NCBI GenBank assembly: GCA_913054425.1
Contig: CAJXJG010000065.1
Location: 1 to 8,733 of the forward strand
Reading direction: 5' to 3'
Length of the DNA stretch: 8,733 nt
Origin: an uncultured Fidelibacterota bacterium
GTDB lineage: Bacteria; Fidelibacterota; Marinisomatia; Marinisomatales; UBA8229
This document shows, piece by piece, positions 1 through 6,714 of this stretch. Numbering within the stretch: the first letter of the stretch is position 1; the number at the start of each line of letters is the position of its first letter. Under the pieces are notes generated by a model. The model ran no database searches, had not been told where the DNA came from, and saw only the letters and a program-made list of their open reading frames with translations. Position numbers and translations under genes: made by a program.

Positions 1-886
1 TGTTTTCAAAAATGTATGTTTTCCCATAATTTATCACCCGCGGATTGTAGAGTTGAACTGTAATATTATCATCTCCCTTAAAATCTAAAACATCTGACAG
101 GGTATAGATATGATAATCCCCGAGAGACTTTTGATCTGCAAAAACCGGGGTACCTTCTGCTAAACCTGTTTTGGATCGAGCGAACTGCTGACTCCCGGAA
201 TAAATCTTCTTTTGTCCAGAACGATGAAGTTCTCCTTCAACCAGCTGCAGAGTTAAATCGCCAAAAGTCACATTGCTTCGATTGGATATTATCGCTTCCG
301 GAATTAAATTTGCCTGGTTATCCTCATCGTTCATAACTAAACGATAAACTGCATTCCAATCAAAACCGGCGCTTAAATAAATTAATTCACCTTGGATTCG
401 CATTGGTTTATCCAGATTAATTTTCCAAATCAAGGTAGGTTTAAACTGGGGGTTTTCTATCTTATCTTCAATGGAAATTAATTCAATTTTATCACGGGGA
501 ATAGAAAACACTTCTGATTTTACCTGAAGAGTAACCCTTACATTATTATATTCCAAAAGGACTCCTTCATAAGCTTTTCCTCCTGAAATCTTAATTTCAA
601 CAAATTCACCAACTTTCCTTGAAAAAAACTCTTCTCCTGAAAAGATATTTGTATTAAGCCTCTGCCATTGGATTACAATCTCATCCTGTAGTTTGAGAAA
701 TGGTGAATCAGCAAACAATCCATAGGGAAGCTGGTCATACCTTATAGTACTGACACCAGATGGAACACTGTGCCAGTTTACCGGTTGTTTTACAAGAGCA
801 AATCCATCTTTGTACAGGGTCATAACTGCTTGGTTAGATTGTCCAAGCAAAAGAGAAAACATTAAAAGGCAAATACTCATTCTCAT
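1..886 (-). CDS. DUF4139-family secreted protein, 3' end outside window
   Basis: I translated this frame directly. It is open for 295 codons from ATG at 886 to the window edge, with no stop, so the C-terminus is missing. Residues 4-15 are a hydrophobic signal-peptide core (ICLLMFSLLLGQ), implying export; the cleavage site is unclear. The opening 'MTLYKDGFALVKQ' (22-34), the small barrel-like region at 88-140 ('GGKAYEGVLLEYNNVRVTLQ') and 'LIYLSAGFDWNAVYRLVMN' (168-186) followed by 'ISNRSNVTFGDLTLQLVEGE' (200-219) match my memory of DUF4139 proteins, which typically read 'YLTGGLSWxADYVxxL...NxSGxxYxxAxLxLVAGD'. The molecular function of that family is not known to me. The start is supported by GGAG eight bases upstream. 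The ATG overlaps the valS stop (ATGA), so translation is probably coupled to valS. Family assignment fairly sure; function unknown. Confidence 0.8.
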   Translation of the reverse strand, partial: MRMSICLLMFSLLLGQSNQAVMTLYKDGFALVKQPVNWHSVPSGVSTIRYDQLPYGLFADSPFLKLQDEIVIQWQRLNTNIFSGEEFFSRKVGEFVEIKISGGKAYEGVLLEYNNVRVTLQVKSEVFSIPRDKIELISIEDKIENPQFKPTLIWKINLDKPMRIQGELIYLSAGFDWNAVYRLVMNDEDNQANLIPEAIISNRSNVTFGDLTLQLVEGELHRSGQKKIYSGSQQFARSKTGLAEGTPVFADQKSLGDYHIYTLSDVLDFKGDDNITVQLYNPRVINYGKTYIFEN

Positions 887-3504
887 TGCAACATCTCCAA
901 ATTTAGTGTTAATACCTTAAGTTCATTATTCATATCTATCAATTTTTTTTCTTCTCTTTCTACTACTTCTTTTGGTGCTCGATTTAAAAAATCTCCTTTC
1001 GACAGCTTTTCCTGAGTATCGGATATATAGACTTTAAGATCCGTTTTCCTTTTCTCCAACCTTTTCTGTTCTAAAACTACATTTATTAATCCTTCCAAGG
1101 GGATAAAAATTTCCATATCCCGTATAACCGCTACAGCAGAATGCGGAGGTTTTTCTAAAAATTTCCCGGCTTCTATTTCCCTGATCCCACATAAATTTTT
1201 TATTACAATACTATATTTTTCCAGAACAAATTTTGAATTCCCATGCATCCGAACCACCATATCAGCTTTTTTACCCGGGGGAACATTCATCTGACTTCGG
1301 ATAGTTCGTACAGCGATAATAATATCCTGAAGAAACCCCATTGTATCTTCCGCCTTAATGTCTATCTGTTCCGAATGGTAGTCTGGCCAAGGTGAAACAA
1401 TGAGCTCTAAATCTTTTTCGACTTTAAATTGACTCCAAAGTTCCTCCGTAATAAACGGAGCATAAGGATGTAAAAGTGCCAAAATTGTTTTTAAAACATG
1501 AACGATAACTCCTCGAACAATATCTCCTTTTTTTGGATCATTATTGCGAAAGTAAATTTTAGAAATCTCAATGTACCAATCACAAAAATCATTCCATGTA
1601 AAATCATAAAGTACTTTTGCCGCTTCATTAAAATGGAATCTTTCCAGTTGACGGTTATAGGCTTTAATAGACTTCTGCATTTTGCTTAATATCCATCGTT
1701 CCGACAGATCCAGTTCCGCCTTTCCAAAGTTAATAACAGGGATTCGACCATCTTTCAGATTAATGAGCACAAAACGGGAGGCATTCCATAGTTTGTTCAT
1801 AAAATTACGTCCTACCTCAAGTCTGTTTGACGAAAACAGAACATCCAAACCTTGGGGCGCCATGAGCATGGTTCCAAAACGAACGGCATCAGTGCCATAT
1901 TCATCAAACAGTTTAAATGGGTCTGGTGAATTACCCAATGATTTGCTGAATTTTCGTCCGGTTTCATCTCTAAGAATAGATGTGAAATACACATCCTTAA
2001 AGGGTATCTCATTCATAAATTCATAACCAGCCATGATCATCCGTGCTACCCAAAAGAAAATAATATCTGGTCCCGTCACCAGAACATCTGTGGGATAATA
2101 ATAATCCAATTCTTCACTATCTTTCGGCCAACCATTAACTGCAATTGGCCATAGCCATGAACTGGCCCAGGTATCCAATACATCCGGATCTCTATACCAA
2201 TTTTCAGGATCATCGGGCTCTTCAATAGACACGTGCATTTTTTGTGGGTCTTTCTTATGATACCAAACCGGTATTTGGTGTCCCCACCATAATTGACGGC
2301 TGATACACCAGTCTTTGATGTTTTCCATCCAATGTTTATAGGTCTTAACCCAGTGTTCTGGATGAAATTTTATTTTTCCGCCAACCACTGCCTGCAGTGC
2401 CGGTTTGGCAAGCTCGTCCATTCTTATAAACCACTGTTCAGACATATAAAATTCAATAGGTACTTGTCCACGCTCGGAGTAACCCACCTTATGCACATAA
2501 TTTTCGGTCTTGATTAATAAACCCAGATCTTTAAGGTCTTTAACAACCATTTTTCTAGCATCATCACGGGATAAGGCCTGATATGCCTCTGGGGCATTTT
2601 TATTGATAGATGCATCTTCATTCATAATATTCACCAATTCAAGATCATGACGTTCACCCATAGAATAATCATTAGGATCGTGAGCCGGGGTAACTTTAAC
2701 ACAACCGGTACCAAATTCGGGGTCTACATAACTATCAGCTATTACAGGTAACTCTCGTCCCACCAGTGGTAAGATCACTGTTTTACCAACTAAATGGGAA
2801 AAACGTTCATCTTTTGGGTGAACTGCTACCGCAGTATCACCAAGCATTGTTTCTGGTCTGGTCGTAGCCACCACCACAAATTCGTCGCTATCCTTAACCG
2901 GATATTTAAAATGCCACAAATGCCCGCTGATCTCCTTATGAATTACCTCTTCATCGCTGATCGCTGATTTGGAAACAGGACACCAGTTCACGAGCCGGTG
3001 ACCTTTATAAATAAATCCTTTTTCATATAATTTTACAAAAGCAGACAAAACGGCCTTAGTATAACCCGTATCCATGGTAAACCGTTCTCGTTCCCAATCA
3101 CAAGAACAGCCCAGTTTTTTCAACTGTTGGATAATAATGCCACCATATTTTTCCTTCCATTCCCAGGCATGTTTTAAAAACTCATCCCTGGAAAGACTGC
3201 GCTTATCGATACCTTGTTCTTTAAGCATTTCAACTACTTTTCCCTCAGTAGCAATAGAAGCATGGTCTGTACCGGGGATCCAGCAGACTTCTTTCCCTTC
3301 CATCCGTGCTTTACGAATGAGAATATCCTGAATTGTGTGATTTAAAACATGCCCCATAGTAAGCATACCTGTAACGTTGGGAGGTGGAATTACTATAGTG
3401 AAAGGTGTTTTTCGGGGGTCAGGTTTACTATGAAAATAATTTTTCTCCTCCCATGACTGATACCAATGATCCTCAACCTCGGCAGGTTTAAAAACTTTAT
3501 CCAT
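883..3504 (-). CDS. valS: Valyl-tRNA synthetase
   Basis: Cytoplasmic class I aminoacyl-tRNA synthetase that charges tRNA-Val and hydrolyses mischarged Thr-tRNA-Val. At 873 residues it has the usual bacterial length. In order: nucleotide-binding fold with the HIGH-type motif at 49-52, written TMGH instead of the usual HMGH; 'GTDHASIATE' at 78-87; CP1 editing domain about 200-340 with 'TTRPETMLGDTAVAVHP' (214-230) and 'HDPNDY' (275-280); 'DVLDTWASSWLWPI' (441-454); KMSKS-type motif 'KFSKS' (518-522) followed by 'LGNSPDP'; an anticodon-binding helical domain about 600-750; and a C-terminal coiled coil about 808-873. The ATG at 3504 sits nine bases after GGTGA, a partial match to an extended Shine-Dalgarno. 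It lies 47 bases downstream of the nucleotide-binding protein gene, and no T-box leader fits in that gap. The 'SLGNSPDP' and 'SSWLWPI' signatures suggest an FCB-type ValRS. Confidence 0.97.
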   Translation of the reverse strand: MDKVFKPAEVEDHWYQSWEEKNYFHSKPDPRKTPFTIVIPPPNVTGMLTMGHVLNHTIQDILIRKARMEGKEVCWIPGTDHASIATEGKVVEMLKEQGIDKRSLSRDEFLKHAWEWKEKYGGIIIQQLKKLGCSCDWERERFTMDTGYTKAVLSAFVKLYEKGFIYKGHRLVNWCPVSKSAISDEEVIHKEISGHLWHFKYPVKDSDEFVVVATTRPETMLGDTAVAVHPKDERFSHLVGKTVILPLVGRELPVIADSYVDPEFGTGCVKVTPAHDPNDYSMGERHDLELVNIMNEDASINKNAPEAYQALSRDDARKMVVKDLKDLGLLIKTENYVHKVGYSERGQVPIEFYMSEQWFIRMDELAKPALQAVVGGKIKFHPEHWVKTYKHWMENIKDWCISRQLWWGHQIPVWYHKKDPQKMHVSIEEPDDPENWYRDPDVLDTWASSWLWPIAVNGWPKDSEELDYYYPTDVLVTGPDIIFFWVARMIMAGYEFMNEIPFKDVYFTSILRDETGRKFSKSLGNSPDPFKLFDEYGTDAVRFGTMLMAPQGLDVLFSSNRLEVGRNFMNKLWNASRFVLINLKDGRIPVINFGKAELDLSERWILSKMQKSIKAYNRQLERFHFNEAAKVLYDFTWNDFCDWYIEISKIYFRNNDPKKGDIVRGVIVHVLKTILALLHPYAPFITEELWSQFKVEKDLELIVSPWPDYHSEQIDIKAEDTMGFLQDIIIAVRTIRSQMNVPPGKKADMVVRMHGNSKFVLEKYSIVIKNLCGIREIEAGKFLEKPPHSAVAVIRDMEIFIPLEGLINVVLEQKRLEKRKTDLKVYISDTQEKLSKGDFLNRAPKEVVEREEKKLIDMNNELKVLTLNLEMLQ
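895..898 (-). promoter_or_regulatory. Ribosome binding site for the DUF4139 gene
   Basis: On the minus strand GGAG is followed by eight bases and then the ATG at 886. The site lies inside the last codons of valS, so it supports the overlapping start and translational coupling. It also argues against the second in-frame ATG at 880, which would be 14 bases away. Confidence 0.6.
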
Positions 3505-3551
3505 CTAGAATCTTCACCACTGCCAATTCTGAAGTAAACAGTACCTTCTTT

Positions 3552-4061
3552 TTATCGTTCTAATACTAGTGAGAAAGCAGTAGTTAACTTTAGGACACTG
3601 TTATTGGCACTTACAAGACGCCTGCACAGGAGCCGGCAGAGAGCTAACATAACTTTATATCCAGTATCGGGGTATGTATCACAGATCCGAACAAAATCTT
3701 CCTTCATCATTTTGAACAAATGACAATCCGTCAGCGATTTTACATTAGCAGTTCGCAGGTCATTATCATTAAACAGGGACATCTCACCAAAAAGAGGCGG
3801 CGGCGATTGATCACTACTAAATTTTTTGAGTGCTTTTTCGCGATTATCTTTTCCCCTTCTGTCTAAATTCATTGTTAATGCCTGGTTTACTTCAACTTCT
3901 CCATCCACTAACATATAAATTGAATCTCCAACATCACCTTCAGAAATAAATATTTTCCCTTTTGGTATGCGTACTTCCTCTGTTATCTCACAAAAATATT
4001 CTGCTTCTTCATTAGAAATATCCTTAAAAACTGAAAAACTTCTTAACTGTTTTATATCCAT
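3552..4061 (-). CDS. Stand-alone cyclic nucleotide-binding domain protein
   Basis: A 169-residue soluble protein built on one CRP/PKA-type cyclic nucleotide-binding domain. Visible are 'GDVGDSIYMLVDGEVEV' (42-58, the beta-barrel core) and the phosphate-binding cassette 'FGEMSLFNDNDLRTANV' (91-107), with the glycine-glutamate pair G92/E93 and arginine R103, the position that contacts the cyclic phosphate in CRP (compare 'GELGLFEEGQERSA'). A charged insert at about 61-88 lies between the barrel core and the cassette. After the barrel there is only a helical tail (131-169); there is no helix-turn-helix, transmembrane or enzymatic domain, so it is not a CRP-type transcription factor. I chose ATG 4061 over an in-frame TTG at 4073 because a purine-rich GAGGGG precedes the ATG and would lie inside the coding region otherwise. 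It follows the K+ channel by eight bases, which suggests it senses a ligand for that channel (inference). Whether it binds cAMP, cGMP or a cyclic dinucleotide cannot be read from the sequence. Confidence 0.88.
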   Translation of the reverse strand: MDIKQLRSFSVFKDISNEEAEYFCEITEEVRIPKGKIFISEGDVGDSIYMLVDGEVEVNQALTMNLDRRGKDNREKALKKFSSDQSPPPLFGEMSLFNDNDLRTANVKSLTDCHLFKMMKEDFVRICDTYPDTGYKVMLALCRLLCRRLVSANNSVLKLTTAFSLVLER

Positions 4062-4065
4062 ATTA

Positions 4066-4071
4066 CCCCTC
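4066..4071 (-). promoter_or_regulatory. Ribosome binding site for the nucleotide-binding protein gene
   Basis: Minus-strand GAGGGG, then TAAT, then ATG at 4061. It overlaps the TGA stop of the upstream K+ channel gene (4070-4072). A ribosome terminating on the channel mRNA would sit on this site, which favours coupled translation. The four-base spacing is short but workable; the site decides for ATG 4061 rather than TTG 4073. Confidence 0.5.
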
Positions 4072-5191
4072 AAGAAATCACGACGGCTTCTTCACCATCA
4101 TTAATTAAATATTCTTCACGCGGATTTATTACCGTGCTAACTTTTTGCTCCTCTTGGAGAGATATTCCACCCTCTTTTAACTTATTTTCAATAAAAGCAT
4201 CAAGGGATGAGGAGTCCGCTGATAAGATTGAATTAATCCCGAGGTTTTCCTCTATCGAGAATACACCCACCAGCACCCAGCCATGCTTATTTCGAAAATG
4301 ATCGAATAAAACTGAATATGGTCTCCCGATGAATTCCTCAGGAATCTCCTGACGTTTAAACCTGGATTCAGTTCTTTCATTCAATAAGTTTGCTACAGTT
4401 TGGGGCACCCCAGATTCAACTACATGCGAAGCAAGCATATATGCCCCAAAGTCATCGCTCACCACAACCTCATCTACATTTGCCCGTTTTATGTGAGTAA
4501 GATTTTCCTTATCCAATAGATAAGCAACAACACGAATATTCGGATCCATGCTTTTAACAGTCATTGTAGCAAAAATGGTTTTTTCATCGGGACTGCTCAA
4601 AGTTGTATCAGTTTCGTTTGGAATAATGATCACAGTTTTTGCTTCTCTAACACTGGCTTTTTCCAAGATATTTTCTCTTGTAAAATCACCAGACACAAAA
4701 CGGAGCTTAAGATTCCGGAACCGGGACTTTAACAAAGTGACTCTTTCTTCGCTTAAGTCATTTACCAATACAATCTCTAGACCCCCACGGGATAAATGAT
4801 CAATAGATTTTATGATTTTTCTTCCGTTTTTATTCCAACCACATAGAAGTACATGATCTTTTACGTTAATTTTTTCCAAACCTTTACCCTCCCGGATTTT
4901 TTTTGCTACAAATATGGATGATATTGTAGCTGTTAACAATGAAACCAGAGATATACCTCCAAACATTACAATTACAGAAAATAACCTCCCTGCAGATGAT
5001 TTAGGTGCAAAATCACCATATCCTACCGTAGTCATAGTGACAATTGCCCACCAAAAAGGATTCTCTCCTTTAGTAATATCTCCGGTCTCGAACAGTTTTA
5101 ATATTATTCCACCAAAAACCATTATCACAAGAATACCAAAACCAACCTGAAAAAAACTATTACGAATTAACGTTCTAAACCATAGTTTCAT
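4070..5191 (-). CDS. Two-transmembrane potassium channel with RCK (TrkA-N/TrkA-C) domain
   Basis: Inner-membrane K+ channel of the MthK/Kch type, 373 residues. TM1 is about 12-33, the pore helix about 45-54, the K+ selectivity filter 'TVGYGD' 55-60, and TM2 about 68-95 with a glycine pair (78-79) at the expected gating hinge. The cytosolic RCK core follows: 'DHVLLCGWNKNGRKII' (112-127), then strand 'EIVLVND' (139-145), 'FVSGDFTRENILEKA' (165-179) and 'AKTVIII' (184-190). The first loop resembles MthK 'ICGWSES' rather than the classic GxGxxG of NAD-binding TrkA. A TrkA-C region follows (about 275-373), interrupted by about 37 extra residues (313-350) before 'NPREEYLINDGEEAVVIS'. Four channels would tetramerise through the pore, with RCK domains forming a gating ring. 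The ATG at 5191 has an in-frame TAA four codons upstream (after CTT, CAG and CTT), so the start is firm, though no Shine-Dalgarno is seen. Ligand unknown; the adjacent cyclic nucleotide-binding protein is an obvious candidate partner. Confidence 0.93.
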   Translation of the reverse strand: MKLWFRTLIRNSFFQVGFGILVIMVFGGIILKLFETGDITKGENPFWWAIVTMTTVGYGDFAPKSSAGRLFSVIVMFGGISLVSLLTATISSIFVAKKIREGKGLEKINVKDHVLLCGWNKNGRKIIKSIDHLSRGGLEIVLVNDLSEERVTLLKSRFRNLKLRFVSGDFTRENILEKASVREAKTVIIIPNETDTTLSSPDEKTIFATMTVKSMDPNIRVVAYLLDKENLTHIKRANVDEVVVSDDFGAYMLASHVVESGVPQTVANLLNERTESRFKRQEIPEEFIGRPYSVLFDHFRNKHGWVLVGVFSIEENLGINSILSADSSSLDAFIENKLKEGGISLQEEQKVSTVINPREEYLINDGEEAVVIS

Positions 5192-5206
5192 AAGCTGAAG
5201 TTAATG

Positions 5207-5220
5207 TTTTCATATGAAAA
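5207..5220. promoter_or_regulatory. Perfect 14-base palindrome, possible operator
   Basis: TTTTCATATGAAAA reads identically on both strands. It begins directly downstream of the candidate -10 box (5221-5226), so it would cover the transcription start of the channel unit, a common place for a repressor to bind. Only one copy is visible in the window, and short AT-rich palindromes also arise by chance, so the regulatory reading is inference. Confidence 0.35.
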
Positions 5221-5250
5221 ATTATATGAGAGAAGTTAGAAAAAAGTAAA
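5221..5250 (-). promoter_or_regulatory. Candidate sigma70-type promoter for the channel-valS unit
   Basis: On the minus strand a perfect TATAAT (5221-5226) lies 18 bases after TTTACT (5245-5250), which matches four of six positions of TTGACA. It is in the only sizeable intergenic gap, about 30 bases before the channel ATG. If the organism is a Bacteroidota relative its -10/-35 consensus differs, so the box may be coincidental in AT-rich DNA. Confidence 0.4.
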
Positions 5251-5279
5251 ATAGTAGTTTAGGATGGAAATACTATTTT
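5240..5279 (-). terminator. Possible weak intrinsic terminator after rlmD
   Basis: Minus-strand AAAATAGTA (5279-5271) pairs perfectly with TACTATTTT (5256-5248) across a 14-base loop, followed two bases later by six T (5245-5240). The stem overlaps the rlmD stop codon. It has only one G-C pair, so the hairpin would be weak, but the stem plus T run at a gene end is the right arrangement. Confidence 0.35.
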
Positions 5280-6685
5280 TCAAATAACAACACCATTTCA
5301 ATGTGAGGAGTGTGCGGGAACATATCAACCATGACAGAACGATGAATTGAATATCCGTTTTCTGTTAATATCCTTGAATCACGCGCTTGGGTTGCCGGAT
5401 TACAGGAAACATAAATGATTCTATCAGCTTTTAATTTTGGTAAATAATGAGCCAAATGGGGATGTAAGCCTGCTCTTGGAGGATCTACAATTACTATATT
5501 CGGCTTTGGTAATCTTTTTGGTAGTTGACCTTTTTTAAAATACGTATTCAGATTTGCCTTAAAAAACCAGACATTAGAAATACTATTTTTTTCTGCGTTT
5601 TTTTCTGCATCCTCCAAAGCAGAGCGAATTATTTCAAATCCATAAACCGCTTTCGCATGGGGAGCCAAATACAAGGAAATAGAACCAATCCCACAATATA
5701 AATCATAGATTACTTCATCACCGGAAAGTCCTGCAGCTTTAACAATTTGTTCATAAAGTTTCTCTCCTTGAATGGTGTTCGTCTGGAAAAATGAATTAGC
5801 AGAAATATCAATATTGAGATTGCCTATTTTCTCTTTAATAGTTGGTTGACCATAGAACAAAATTTCATATTCTCCAAAAGCAGAATCAGCTTTCCGGGTA
5901 TTCACATTATTTACCAAGGATGTGATTTCAGGAATATCATCCAGGAGTCCATCCACCAAGGGAGAAAGCTTGTCCATGTCTTCATAGGCAGTGACAATAT
6001 TCACCATAAGCTGCTGAGTCCGTATACCAAAACGCAACATAAGATGACGTAAAAACCCGGTATGTGCTTTAGGATTATAAGGTACCAATTCCGAATGAGC
6101 CTCACAAATTTTCTGTGCCGTATTTAGAACACGGTTTCCTATTTCAGGCTGAATGAAGCATTCCGTAATATTTAGAATTTTATCAAATCGGCCAGGAATA
6201 TGAAGCCCAAGTGCAACAGAATTTGATATGTCTTCCTTCTCATCAGTTAACATCCAGCGATTTGGTGAAAAGGTAAATTCCATTTTATTTCGATAATGGT
6301 ATACATCTTCTGCCGGAACTACGTCGTCAAGTTTAAATTCAGGATATTTACCCATGCGGCGGAAAATCTCTTCAACCTGATGAGCTTTCTGATTCAGCTG
6401 TTCATCATAAGCTAAATTCTGAGTCTTGCATCCACCACACACGCCAAAATGCATACAAGGCGCTTGAACTGCACTAGAAGATTCCTCTAAAACTTTTAGA
6501 ACACGTGCTTCTGCATATCCTTGTTTTTTTCGATAGACTACCGTATTCACAGTTTGTCCCGGGATTGCCTTATTTACAAAAATAACAAAATCATTATAGC
6601 GCGCAAGTCCCCGTCCACCGAAAGCTAACGACTCAATTTTGAGTGTAAGCTCTGCGCCCTTTTTAACAAAATTAGAATCTGGCAA
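5273..6685 (-). CDS. rlmD: 23S rRNA (uracil-C5)-methyltransferase, RlmD/TrmA family
   Basis: SAM-dependent RNA methyltransferase making 5-methyluridine, most likely at 23S rRNA U1939. The related U747 enzyme (RlmC) and the dual RlmCD cannot be excluded. It has 470 residues. An N-terminal TRAM RNA-binding domain spans about 8-66 ('IESLAFGGRGLARY'). The four cysteines expected for a [4Fe-4S] cluster are present: C77, C83, C86 and C176. The Rossmann fold has SAM motif 'DLYCGIGS' (328-335), 'DPPRAGL' (401-407), the catalytic nucleophile C428 in 'SCNP' and the general base E462 in 'HIEMV'. All key residues of E. coli RumA/RlmD are present, so the enzyme should be active. The only sensible start is TTG at 6685: an in-frame TAG lies six codons upstream, no ATG falls between, and the next ATG is inside the Fe-S loop. 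No Shine-Dalgarno is seen. It follows the ALDH-like gene by 29 bases and is probably cotranscribed with it. Confidence 0.93.
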   Translation of the reverse strand: MPDSNFVKKGAELTLKIESLAFGGRGLARYNDFVIFVNKAIPGQTVNTVVYRKKQGYAEARVLKVLEESSSAVQAPCMHFGVCGGCKTQNLAYDEQLNQKAHQVEEIFRRMGKYPEFKLDDVVPAEDVYHYRNKMEFTFSPNRWMLTDEKEDISNSVALGLHIPGRFDKILNITECFIQPEIGNRVLNTAQKICEAHSELVPYNPKAHTGFLRHLMLRFGIRTQQLMVNIVTAYEDMDKLSPLVDGLLDDIPEITSLVNNVNTRKADSAFGEYEILFYGQPTIKEKIGNLNIDISANSFFQTNTIQGEKLYEQIVKAAGLSGDEVIYDLYCGIGSISLYLAPHAKAVYGFEIIRSALEDAEKNAEKNSISNVWFFKANLNTYFKKGQLPKRLPKPNIVIVDPPRAGLHPHLAHYLPKLKADRIIYVSCNPATQARDSRILTENGYSIHRSVMVDMFPHTPHIEMVLLFEK

Positions 6686-6714
6686 TGAATCGTTTAGTAG
6701 CTATCAGGAACGGA

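Noticed and set aside
1682..2026. Plus-strand open frames opposite valS, the channel, rlmD and the ALDH genes
   Set aside because: They have no family resemblance, low-complexity composition, and lie fully within well-recognised minus-strand genes, so they are antisense shadows.
3507..3534. Two mutually exclusive 5-bp hairpins (CTTCA/TGAAG and AGAAT/ATTCT) just upstream of valS, suggestive of a switch
   Set aside because: The stems are only five pairs with 13-14 base loops, no T-box signature is present, and matches of this size are expected by chance in AT-rich DNA.
3552..4061. CRP/FNR-type transcription regulator
   Set aside because: The protein ends after the helix following the barrel; no helix-turn-helix domain is present and the next gene follows after a real stop and a 47-base gap.
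5176..5214. A 12-codon upstream reading frame (ATG at 5214, TAG at 5176-5178) overlapping the channel start out of frame
   Set aside because: No ribosome binding site and no recognisable leader-peptide composition; its ATG is simply part of the CATATG palindrome centre.
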